64,000 bases of DNA. Source: Palauibacter sp965207805. Lineage in GTDB: Bacteria; Gemmatimonadota; Gemmatimonadetes; Palauibacterales; Palauibacteraceae. How positions within the stretch are numbered: position 1 is the stretch's first letter; every line of letters starts with the position of its first letter. This document shows positions 9,255 to 16,891 of this stretch, one piece after another. The DNA lies in the NCBI GenBank assembly GCA_965207805.1, contig OZ242312.1:3844001-3908000 (forward strand), written 5' to 3'. The notes beneath the pieces were generated by a model that had not been told where the DNA came from, ran no database searches, and saw only the letters and a program-made list of their open reading frames with translations. Made by a program: the position numbers and the translations under genes.

Positions 9255-9284
9255 TTGACACTGGTTGCCGCCCGGGACTAGCTT
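9255..9284 (+). promoter_or_regulatory. Candidate sigma-70 promoter upstream of the M23 peptidase
   Basis: A perfect TTGACA (9255-9260), an 18-base spacer and TAGCTT (9279-9284). A second possible promoter closer to the gene is TTCGAC (9347-9352), 16 bases, TATCTT (9369-9374). Confidence 0.5.
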
Positions 9285-9387
9285 TACGGGCCGATGTTGC
9301 GGCTGCGGACGGGTGGTTTGCCGGTTCGCGGCGACCTGCCGGGAAGTTCGACCGGCATTTTTTTCGCCTATCTTACGGCTGGACGAC

Positions 9388-10329
9388 TTGAGAAAATCTT
9401 CGTACTGGACGATACAGATACTGCCCGGTGGTGGAGGGCGCGCGCGCAGCTATCGCGTGGAGAAGCGCCGTGCGAAAGCTGCCGGCATCGCTGCGGCCGT
9501 GCTCCTGATGATGGCGTCCGCCTTCGTCGCCACCGTGTTGGGGCGGCAGGACGCGGCGGAGCAGCTTGCCCGCTATCGAGCCGAGAACCGGCAGCTGATC
9601 AGCAGCCTGCAGGCCATGGAGCGCCGCAGCGGACAATTCAGCCAGGCGCTCGACGACCTCTCCGCGCGGGAACGGAGATTCCGGCTCGTCGCCGGCCTTC
9701 CGCTGCTCGATCCCGATGTATACTCGGTCGGTGTCGGCGGCCCCGGCGGCGTCACCCCGACGAACGACGTGTTCTTCGAGGTCGCCCCGGACCTGGCGCG
9801 CGAGGCCGAAGATGTCGTGGTCGACATCGAGCAGTTGCTGCGGCGCGCGGACCTGCTCGGGAGCAGCCTCACCGAGGCGGCGGATTCCGTCGGGACGCAG
9901 CGCGAGCGGTATCAGCGCATTCCCTCGATCTGGCCGGTCATTGCGGAAGACTCCTGGATCTCCTCGGGCTTCAGCCACAACCGGCTGCATCCGCTGCTCG
10001 GTCTCCGCCGGCCTCATACCGGGGTTGACATTTCGGCCGATTTCGGAAGTTCCGTCGTCGCGGCGGGGGCGGGGCGCGTCACGTTCGCCGGATCGAAGCA
10101 GGGGTACGGCCGCATCGTCGAAATCGATCACGGCGATGGCTATGAGAGCAAGTACGCCCACCTCGGCCGAATCGCGGTTCGCGTGGGCACCTGGATCCAG
10201 CGTGGCGAAATGATCGGGGAGGTCGGGGTCTCCGGGACGGCAACGGGTCCGAATCTCCATTACGAGGTCTTGGTCGATGGCCGCCCGGTGAACCCGGTCG
10301 GCTACTTCCTGGACACCTTCCGCCCCTAG
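9388..10329 (+). CDS. M23 family peptidoglycan peptidase, membrane anchored
   Basis: 313 residues from a TTG at 9388; the open frame extends to 9265, but that part has no typical protein sequence, while from 9388 the product begins MRKSSYWTIQILP, a start I associate with this M23 subfamily. A single membrane segment spans about 27-50 and is followed by a coiled coil (AEQLARYRAENRQLISSLQAM). The C-terminal LytM domain has HTGVD near 210, YAHLG near 257 and LHYEV near 290, which supply the zinc ligands and catalytic histidine. It should cut peptide cross-links in the periplasm or help activate amidases. Start choice is moderately sure; the domain is certain. Confidence 0.88.
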   Translation: MRKSSYWTIQILPGGGGRARSYRVEKRRAKAAGIAAAVLLMMASAFVATVLGRQDAAEQLARYRAENRQLISSLQAMERRSGQFSQALDDLSARERRFRLVAGLPLLDPDVYSVGVGGPGGVTPTNDVFFEVAPDLAREAEDVVVDIEQLLRRADLLGSSLTEAADSVGTQRERYQRIPSIWPVIAEDSWISSGFSHNRLHPLLGLRRPHTGVDISADFGSSVVAAGAGRVTFAGSKQGYGRIVEIDHGDGYESKYAHLGRIAVRVGTWIQRGEMIGEVGVSGTATGPNLHYEVLVDGRPVNPVGYFLDTFRP

Positions 10330-10402
10330 ACAGCTACCGCCCCCGGCAGGAGCTTCTTAGATTCCGCCCACTTACCCGGACACCCCAACTGGAGTTCGAT
10401 TG

Positions 10403-11164
10403 ATGTCGAAGTTGCGTGTGGCTATCCCGCTTCTGGCGATCCTCCCGTTGCTGGCCGCCTGTGGCGGCAGAATCACCGTGCACGTTACGACGGACGACGC
10501 CGCCTCCGAACCGGTGAACGACTTGGAAGTCCAGTTTCTCCCGTTCGACCGCGACTCCCTGTTCGCGATCATCGTCGGACAGGCCGCGACGCCGGAGCCG
10601 TCGATCCCGGCGGATCTCGAAGAGGCCTCCCTGACGGAGCAGGAGTTGCGGGACTCATGGAGCACGGCGGAGTCGAGTTGGAACAACGTCCGCGATTCCA
10701 TGCGGTCGATCACCACGCGGCTCGATAACCTCGACGACCGCAGCGTGGAGTACCGGGAACTGTTCGACCGGTTCGGCGATCTCGAGGATCGCGAACGGGC
10801 CCTGAACCGGCAGCGCCAGGCGGCCTTCGACGAGTTCAACGAGATGCAGCAGGCCACCCAGCAGCGCGTCGACTCGATCTGCATCGTCATCGATTCCTGG
10901 GAAGAAGCGGCTTTCGCGGGATACGGCGACATCGAGGACGATCTCCTCATGGCGCTGGGACGAGAGGTGCTGGCGGACACGACGGACGCCGATGGAGTCG
11001 CGTCGGCGTCGGCGTCCGGCGGGCCCTGGTGGATCCACGCGCGGGTGAACACCGCGGCCGGCGAACTCTACTGGAACGTGATGGTCGACGAGGCTCCGTC
11101 GGATACGCTGCGGCTGCAGCCGGGCAACGCCGATCTGCGACAGGGTGTGCGTCAGCGCTGCTAG
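10403..11164 (+). CDS. Lipoprotein with a central coiled coil, function unknown
   Basis: 253 residues. The ATG at 10403 follows a GGAG Shine-Dalgarno at 10391; a TTG just before it is less likely. Lipobox LAAC places the lipidated Cys at 20. The middle (about 85-160) is a long charged helix with heptad character (RSITTRLDNLDDR, FGDLEDRERALNRQRQAAFDEF). The C-terminal part looks like a small beta domain (GGPWWIHARVNTAAGELYWNVMV) that could be a carboxypeptidase-regulatory-like fold. It stands between the M23 peptidase and fadJ in the same direction. I do not recognise the family. A role in the cell envelope is inferred only from the lipobox. Confidence 0.75.
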   Translation: MSKLRVAIPLLAILPLLAACGGRITVHVTTDDAASEPVNDLEVQFLPFDRDSLFAIIVGQAATPEPSIPADLEEASLTEQELRDSWSTAESSWNNVRDSMRSITTRLDNLDDRSVEYRELFDRFGDLEDRERALNRQRQAAFDEFNEMQQATQQRVDSICIVIDSWEEAAFAGYGDIEDDLLMALGREVLADTTDADGVASASASGGPWWIHARVNTAAGELYWNVMVDEAPSDTLRLQPGNADLRQGVRQRC

Positions 11165-11212
11165 TCGTGCGTCAGCGCCCGGTCGCCCGGCTGCCGGGTA
11201 GCTGGGGGACGC

Positions 11213-13390
11213 ATGGCCGATAAGCCCAGGTCGCTCAGGCTCGAGATCGACGCGGACAAGATCGGCTGGCTGATCTTCGACGCTCCCGACTCGCAGGTGA
11301 ACCTCCTCGATTCCGAGGTGATGCGGCACCTGGACGGCTATCTCGCCGAACTCGAGTCGCGGATCGCCACCGGACACCCCATCGCGGTCGTGATCTGGAG
11401 CGAAAAGCCCGACACGTTCATCGCCGGCGCCGACGTCAACGAGATCGCCGAGATCGAGGACGAGGAGGACGGCCGCCGGAAGAGCGCCATGGGACAGCGG
11501 ATCTTCAGCCGGCTGGGACGGCTCGGGATCCCGAAGATCGCCGCGATTCGCGGCGCCTGTCTCGGTGGAGGCACCGAACTCGCCCTGGCGTGCGACTGGC
11601 GCCTGGCCGCGGACACGCCCGCTACGACCATCGGCCTGCCCGAGATCAAGCTCGGGCTGATTCCCGGGTTCGGCGGCTCGGTGCGGCTGCCGCGCCTCGT
11701 GGGGATTCAGCGGGCGCTCTCGATGATTCTCACGGGGAGGAGCCTCTCGGCCGCGCACGCGTACCGATACGGCCTCGTCGACCAGGTCTTCGACGACGCG
11801 GGTTTCCAACATTCCGCCGCGCAGGTGGCCCTCGACGCCGTCCTCGGGCGGGTAGAGCGCGAGCTCCCGCATGCGACGACACGGGACCGCTTCCTGGAAC
11901 ACACGGGCCTGGGCCGCCGCCTCCTGTTTCGGGGGGCGCGCAAGCGCGTACGCAGCGCCTCGGGGACGCGATACCCCGCGGCCCTGAAGGCGATCGATGT
12001 CATCGAGGAAACGCTGGACCTGCCGATCGATGAGGCCCTCGCCGTCGAGGCGGAGGCCCTCGGGCAAGTGGCCACGACGAACGTCTGCCGCAACCTCGTG
12101 CGGTTGTTCCGGGGAGGTCGAGCCGCGAACAGGACGTTTGCTCCGGAGATCGCGGCACAGCAGCGGGACGTCAAGAAAGTCGCCGTTCTGGGGGCCGGCG
12201 TCATGGGCGGCGGGATCGCCGAACTCGCCGCCGCGCACGACATCCCGGTCATCCTCAAGGACATCGATCAGGAGGCGCTCGATCTGGGACTGCGCCACGC
12301 GAGCGAACTGCTCCAGAAAGCGGGCAAGCGCGGCATCATCGCGCCGGAGGAGGTGGGGCTGAAGTTCGCGCTCGTCCATGGCACGCTCAGCTACGAGCAG
12401 TTCGGCGATGTCGACGTCGTCATCGAGGCCGTCGTCGAACGGCTTCACGTGAAGCAGCAGGTCCTGCGGGACGTGGAGGCGGAACTTCCCCCGCACGCCG
12501 TCTTCGCGACGAACACATCCTCGTTGTCCGTGACGAAGTTGAGCGAGGCCGCCGCCCGGCCGGACCGGGTCGTCGGCCTGCACTTCTTCAACCCCGTGCA
12601 CCGAATGCCCCTCGTGGAGATCATCCGCGGCGAATCTTCCTCCGACGCGGCGCTCGCCACCGTGTTCAGGCTCGCGCGGCGGCTCGGGAAGACTCCCGTG
12701 CTGGTCGCGGATCGGCCCGGGTTCATCGTCAACCGGCTCCTCGCGCCGTACCTGAACGAAGTGGGATTCCTGCTGAACGATGGCGCGGACGTGGCCCGCA
12801 TCGATCGGACGTTGACGGAGTTCGGGCTGCCGATGGGGCCATGTCGACTGCTCGATGAAGTCGGTTTCGACGTCGCGGCGCACGTCGCGAAGGAGATGGC
12901 TCGAGCGTTCGGCGACCGCATGCGCCCCTCCGCGGCCCTGGAAACGCTCACGGGCCTGGGCCGCCTCGGGAAGAAAAACGGTCGCGGCTTCTACACCTAT
13001 TCGGATCGCGAGGAACGCGTGGACCGGGAGGTGAGCCGCGCCTTCGGCTCGGGGGGCGGCGGCGTGCGCCCGCAGGAGATCATCGATCGTTGCCTGCTGA
13101 TCTCCGTGAACGAAGCCATGTACGCGTTGGAGGAACGCGTCGTGGCGGGTCCGGGAGACGTCGATCTCGCGATGGTGATGGGCACCGGATTTCCGCCGTT
13201 CCGCGGCGGCCCGCTCGCGTGGGCGGAGTCTCGCGGAGCGCGGTCCGTGCGCGACCGTCTGCTCGAACTGACGGAAGAGCACGGAGACCGCTTCACTCCG
13301 GCGCCGGGACTGGAGAGGCTCGCCGACGCGGATGGATCGTTCACATCCGACGCCGTGTGGCGAGACCCGGGGTCTCCGCTGGACATGTAG
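11213..13390 (+). CDS. fadJ: 3-hydroxyacyl-CoA dehydrogenase / enoyl-CoA hydratase (FadJ/FadB type)
   Basis: 725 residues. A bifunctional beta-oxidation enzyme: it hydrates enoyl-CoA and then oxidises the 3-hydroxyacyl-CoA with NAD+. Residues 1-190 are the crotonase domain, with FIAGADVNEI, GACLGGGTELALACDWRLA (oxyanion hole and first glutamate) and GLPEIKLGLIPGFGG (second glutamate). The Rossmann dehydrogenase begins near 320 (VAVLGAGVMGGGIAE) with catalytic GLHFFNPVHRMPLVE near 457, then two C-terminal helical domains. The length matches FadJ/FadB. No thiolase gene (fadA/fadI) follows, so the partner is elsewhere. The next gene starts on the base after its stop. Confidence 0.95.
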   Translation: MADKPRSLRLEIDADKIGWLIFDAPDSQVNLLDSEVMRHLDGYLAELESRIATGHPIAVVIWSEKPDTFIAGADVNEIAEIEDEEDGRRKSAMGQRIFSRLGRLGIPKIAAIRGACLGGGTELALACDWRLAADTPATTIGLPEIKLGLIPGFGGSVRLPRLVGIQRALSMILTGRSLSAAHAYRYGLVDQVFDDAGFQHSAAQVALDAVLGRVERELPHATTRDRFLEHTGLGRRLLFRGARKRVRSASGTRYPAALKAIDVIEETLDLPIDEALAVEAEALGQVATTNVCRNLVRLFRGGRAANRTFAPEIAAQQRDVKKVAVLGAGVMGGGIAELAAAHDIPVILKDIDQEALDLGLRHASELLQKAGKRGIIAPEEVGLKFALVHGTLSYEQFGDVDVVIEAVVERLHVKQQVLRDVEAELPPHAVFATNTSSLSVTKLSEAAARPDRVVGLHFFNPVHRMPLVEIIRGESSSDAALATVFRLARRLGKTPVLVADRPGFIVNRLLAPYLNEVGFLLNDGADVARIDRTLTEFGLPMGPCRLLDEVGFDVAAHVAKEMARAFGDRMRPSAALETLTGLGRLGKKNGRGFYTYSDREERVDREVSRAFGSGGGGVRPQEIIDRCLLISVNEAMYALEERVVAGPGDVDLAMVMGTGFPPFRGGPLAWAESRGARSVRDRLLELTEEHGDRFTPAPGLERLADADGSFTSDAVWRDPGSPLDM

Positions 13391-14458
13391 GTGGGTTTCG
13401 ACCTCCTGGGGGCACGGCGCCGCGCGTTGCGGGCCGCGCGCCGGATCCCGGAAGATGCACCCCGCGTCGACGTCGAGGTGCGCCGCGGGAGCGACGTGCA
13501 ACGCTTTCGCCAGGAGTTGCTCGCGGACGGCCCGGGGTGGAAGATCACGCTCCAGATCCTCGATGCGGGCTTCAAGCCGGTGACGATCGACGAGGCCACG
13601 ACCCTCCGGCCCGGATCCCTTCTCATGTGGTTCCTTCGGCCGGGACAGCCCTTCGAGGTCGGCGCCTTCTACCACGGCCGCGGTACCTTCCAGGGCTACT
13701 ACATCAACCTGATCCGGCCTCCGCGACTGCAGTCCTCCCCCTGGGTCATCGAGGACCTCTACCTCGACGTGTGGTTGCCCGAGGGCGGCGGCGGCGTGCT
13801 GCTGGACGAGGATGAACTGGACGCGGCGGTGGACCGCGCCGAGCTGTCGACCGCGGAGGCCGACGAGGTGCGCGAGATCGGCGCGCGGCTGCTCGCCCAG
13901 TCGAGGCGCCCCGGACGCCCCCGGTGGTTGCCGCGAAGCGTCGGAAGAGCGCCCGCGGAATCCGTGCCGGCGCTCCGCCTGCGGCGGGACGCTCCGGGAA
14001 CCTTCCATGCCGCGCGGATCTCGGGCCGAATCATCGCGTTCGGGCTCTACCTGCTGGGCGCGGTCTCCGCGACGTCCGCCGGTTTCGCCGCGTTCACCGA
14101 CGCCTTCCTGATCGCGGGTCCGGCACAGAACGCCTGGCGGCTGACCATGCTGGGCGAGGCGCTCGTCCTGGCCCCGCTCGCGCTCGGGGGCTGGCTGCCC
14201 GCGACCCGCTGGCCGCAGCCGCCGCTGGCCGACGAGCGCTCCCTCTTCATCGCGACGGTCGCTTCCGGGCTGGCGGTGCTCGCGCTCAGCGAGCGCACGG
14301 AGTGGGCCGGAGCCCTGCTCCCCGTGTACGCGACGCTGGGTCTCTTCTCGCTCGTCTTTGCCGTCTGCCGGTGGCGGTTCGACCGGAAAGTGCCGGTATT
14401 CGCGCTCGCGGGGGTGGCCATGACGCTCGTCGCGCTCGCCCTGCTGATCGCAACGTGA
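13391..14458 (+). CDS. DUF402 domain protein with a C-terminal membrane region
   Basis: 355 residues from a GTG that abuts the fadJ stop. The N-terminal half matches DUF402: MWFLRPGQPFEVGAFYHG, GYYINLIRPP, then IEDLYLDVWLPEGG and LLDEDEL. DUF402 proteins bind or hydrolyse nucleoside di/triphosphates in the few studied cases, and the acidic residues typical of that site are visible. The C-terminal half (from about 215) has roughly five hydrophobic helices (IIAFGLYLLGAVSATSAGFAAF, LVLAPLALGGWL, LFIATVASGLAVLAL and more). A DUF402 domain joined to a membrane domain is unusual to me. Function is unknown. Confidence 0.75.
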   Translation: MGFDLLGARRRALRAARRIPEDAPRVDVEVRRGSDVQRFRQELLADGPGWKITLQILDAGFKPVTIDEATTLRPGSLLMWFLRPGQPFEVGAFYHGRGTFQGYYINLIRPPRLQSSPWVIEDLYLDVWLPEGGGGVLLDEDELDAAVDRAELSTAEADEVREIGARLLAQSRRPGRPRWLPRSVGRAPAESVPALRLRRDAPGTFHAARISGRIIAFGLYLLGAVSATSAGFAAFTDAFLIAGPAQNAWRLTMLGEALVLAPLALGGWLPATRWPQPPLADERSLFIATVASGLAVLALSERTEWAGALLPVYATLGLFSLVFAVCRWRFDRKVPVFALAGVAMTLVALALLIAT

Positions 14459-14470
14459 CGCCGCGCCCGC

Positions 14471-14554
14471 GCCCGACACCCGCGCCCGGCCGCCCGACAC
14501 CGGGGCCCGGCCGCCCGACACCGACGCCTCGTCGCCCGACACCGGCGCCGCACG
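14471..14554. repeat. 21-base tandem repeat, four copies
   Basis: Units at 14471-14491, 14492-14512, 14513-14533 and 14534-14554 all begin GCCCGACACC and differ mainly in the second half. They fill the gap between the DUF402 gene and the M50-like gene. There are no spacers, so it is a minisatellite. Confidence 0.85.
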
Positions 14555-14573
14555 CATCCCGTACGAGGAACGC

Positions 14574-15245
14574 ATGAACGATCAATCGAAACGAAGAGTC
14601 CGTTTCCTGGCCGCGTTCGTCGGCCTCTTTGCGGCCGTATGGTTCCTCTGGGACACGCCCTTCGTGTATCCCGTGAAACTCTTCGTCGTCCTCCTGCACG
14701 AGATCAGCCACGGGCTGGCGACGCTGGCGACGGGCGGTCAGATCCTCGCCATCGAGGTGACGCCGCGCGAAGGAGGACTGTGCCGGTGCCCCGGCGGGAA
14801 CGCGTTCCTGAGCCTGTCCGCGGGGTATCTCGGAAGTCTGCTGTGGGGCGGGCTGATGATCTGGGGCGCGGAACGCTTCCCGACGCTGAGTTCGTGGTTT
14901 TCCGCGGTCCTCGCCGTGATCGTGGGGGGCATGACGCTGTTCTATGCGCAGCAGTCCTTTGCCGTCGCGTTCGGGCTCGCCTTCGCCGCGGCGCTGCTCG
15001 CGGTGGCGTGGCGGGCGAGCGCCGGAGTGAACCGCGTCCTGCTCACGGCGCTCGGCCTCACGAGCTGCCTCTACGCGGTGCTGGACATCAAGAGCGACAT
15101 CCTCGACCGCCCGGAGCTGCGGTCCGACGCCCGGATGCTGGCCGAACTCACCGGCATCCCCACGCTCGTCTGGGGCGGCCTGTGGATCGGCATCGCGCTG
15201 CTGTTCTGCTTCGTCCTGTTCCGCTGGGCCTGGCGGCGCGCGTAG
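14574..15245 (+). CDS. M50-family (site-2-protease-like) membrane metallopeptidase
   Basis: 223 residues, nearly all membrane helices. The zinc motif HEISH lies near residue 42 in the first long helix (LFVVLLHEISHGLATL), as in M50B-type peptidases. A second motif with aspartate, LDIKSDILDRPELRSDA, is near 165-180, where M50 enzymes often carry the third zinc ligand, though the match is loose. Such proteins cut substrates within the membrane, but many members of this subgroup are untested. A GAGGA Shine-Dalgarno precedes the ATG. It follows the DUF402 gene across a 115-base gap filled by a tandem repeat. Confidence 0.8.
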   Translation: MNDQSKRRVRFLAAFVGLFAAVWFLWDTPFVYPVKLFVVLLHEISHGLATLATGGQILAIEVTPREGGLCRCPGGNAFLSLSAGYLGSLLWGGLMIWGAERFPTLSSWFSAVLAVIVGGMTLFYAQQSFAVAFGLAFAAALLAVAWRASAGVNRVLLTALGLTSCLYAVLDIKSDILDRPELRSDARMLAELTGIPTLVWGGLWIGIALLFCFVLFRWAWRRA

Positions 15246-15281
15246 CACCTTCCGGCCACGCGAGTCACCGCCCGGCGGCTG

Positions 15282-16727
15282 CTAGCTGCCCGGGTCGGGC
15301 CGGGTCCACTCCAGCGGCTCGAACGCACCGATGGGCCACGGGAAGACGACGGGACTCTCGTAGCCGTCCTCGGACACGCTGGCCACGCCGAAGAGGTAGT
15401 TGTCGATGACGATGTTCTCCAGCGTGTGCTCCGTCACGTCGCCCGCGAACACGCTCCACTGCCACTGCGGCGCATCGGTGAGCCGCCAGTAGACGCGGTA
15501 TCCCGCCAGGTTCGGAGCGTGGTCGGCGGGAACGGGGTCCCACCGCAGCGTCGTGGACGGCCGGACGGCGCCCTGGATCGCGACGTTCCGCGGCGGCGCG
15601 GGCGCCCACGCCATGGCGGCGAGCGAGATCGCGTTGACCGCCGTCAGCTTCGCGGCGAAATCGAACTCGACCTCATCGATCACGTCGCCGTACTCGACGC
15701 CGTCTTCCACGCGGATGTCCTGGTGCTGGCGCCGGTAGTCCTCGTTCGCCTCCATGATCCGCACGGCCGGGAAGCCGGCGTCGTTGAACGGCCGGTGGTG
15801 CCCGCCGCGCCCGAACCGGTCCAGCCGGTACACCATCATCATGTCGAGATTCGGGACGTAGCCGTCGACGAGACGGTCGATGAAACGCGCCAGATTCCGC
15901 GACGGGGAGTCCACTTCGCCCCCGGTGACGCGCCGCCGGGCGGCGACCGACTCGGTTTCGTCCGCCCGCGTGCCCTCGGCGAAGATGCGCGCGATGGTGT
16001 TGTCCGAGACCCCGTTCTGGCCCTGGATGTTGCCGATCATGTCGTTGTTCAACACCGCCTGGAGGCGCCAGCCCTCTTCGAGCGCGACCTCGGCCATGTG
16101 CCGTCCGCCGAACAGTCCCTGCTCCTCTCCGGACAGCCCCGCGTAGATGATGGACCCGTTGAACTCGTACTGCGTGAGGACGCGCGCGGCCTCCAGCACG
16201 CCGGCCATGCCGGAGGCGTTGTCGTTCGCGCCGGGCGCGTCGGTCACGCCGTCGAGGGCGCCCGTGGCGCGCGAGTCGATATCGCCCGACATCACGACGT
16301 AGCGGCCCGGGTCCGTCGTCCCGCGCTGGATCGCGAGGACGTTGACGATGGCCGTCGTGTCCGGGATGCGCGCCGCGCCCATGACGAGGGACGTCTGGTA
16401 CGAGACCTCCAGGCACCCGCCGCACGCCGCGGAGATCGCATCGAACTCGGCCTTGATCCAGCGCCGGGCGGCCCCGATCCCGCGCGTGTCGGACAGCGTG
16501 TCGGACAGCGTGTGACGGGTGCCGAAGCCCGCGAGCCGGCGGATGTCGGCCTCCACGCGCGCGGCCGAGACCGACGCCACGATGTCGTGCAGCGCCTGGA
16601 GTTGCGACGTCGGTTGCCGGGCTTCCTGGCCCCGCAGCGGCCGGGCGCCGAGCGGGATCGCCACGGCCGCGGCGAGGACGACGATCGTGAGGGGCTTCAC
16701 GCTGAGAACTGCGGACCTTCGAAGCAC
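15282..16727 (-). CDS. Secreted M28 family peptidase with Fn3-like C-terminus
   Basis: 481 residues. The GTG at 16727 has a GGAG Shine-Dalgarno six bases upstream; a second GTG at 16700 lacks one. A signal peptide (about 1-34) is followed by the M28 zinc-peptidase domain: DAPGANDNASG (Asp ligand), SGEEQGLFGG (catalytic and ligand glutamates), NNDMIGN (ligand) and GGHHRPFNDAGFPAVR (last ligand). At the first ligand position the usual GHYDS reads GDIDS, so His is replaced by Asp. A fibronectin-type-III-like domain ends the protein (PPRNVAIQG to GVASVSEDG). It likely trims peptides outside the cytoplasmic membrane. It diverges from proS. Confidence 0.9.
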   Translation of the reverse strand: MLRRSAVLSVKPLTIVVLAAAVAIPLGARPLRGQEARQPTSQLQALHDIVASVSAARVEADIRRLAGFGTRHTLSDTLSDTRGIGAARRWIKAEFDAISAACGGCLEVSYQTSLVMGAARIPDTTAIVNVLAIQRGTTDPGRYVVMSGDIDSRATGALDGVTDAPGANDNASGMAGVLEAARVLTQYEFNGSIIYAGLSGEEQGLFGGRHMAEVALEEGWRLQAVLNNDMIGNIQGQNGVSDNTIARIFAEGTRADETESVAARRRVTGGEVDSPSRNLARFIDRLVDGYVPNLDMMMVYRLDRFGRGGHHRPFNDAGFPAVRIMEANEDYRRQHQDIRVEDGVEYGDVIDEVEFDFAAKLTAVNAISLAAMAWAPAPPRNVAIQGAVRPSTTLRWDPVPADHAPNLAGYRVYWRLTDAPQWQWSVFAGDVTEHTLENIVIDNYLFGVASVSEDGYESPVVFPWPIGAFEPLEWTRPDPGS

Positions 16728-16891
16728 GGGTCACTCCGGGGATGAATTCGTATCGGTGTCGGGCGGGTCGTCGGGCCGAGCCGGTGCCCGACCGATATCT
16801 TATCGAGATGCTGGCCCCCGGACAGCGGGCCGGTTAGCGTCGCGTGTCTCTCCGCCACTTCCGGCGGATCTTTACTCCGAACGGTCGACCC

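Noticed and set aside
10655..14575. 1306-codon minus-strand open frame
   Set aside because: Antisense of the lipoprotein, fadJ and DUF402 genes; it even runs across tandem repeats and contains no recognisable domain.
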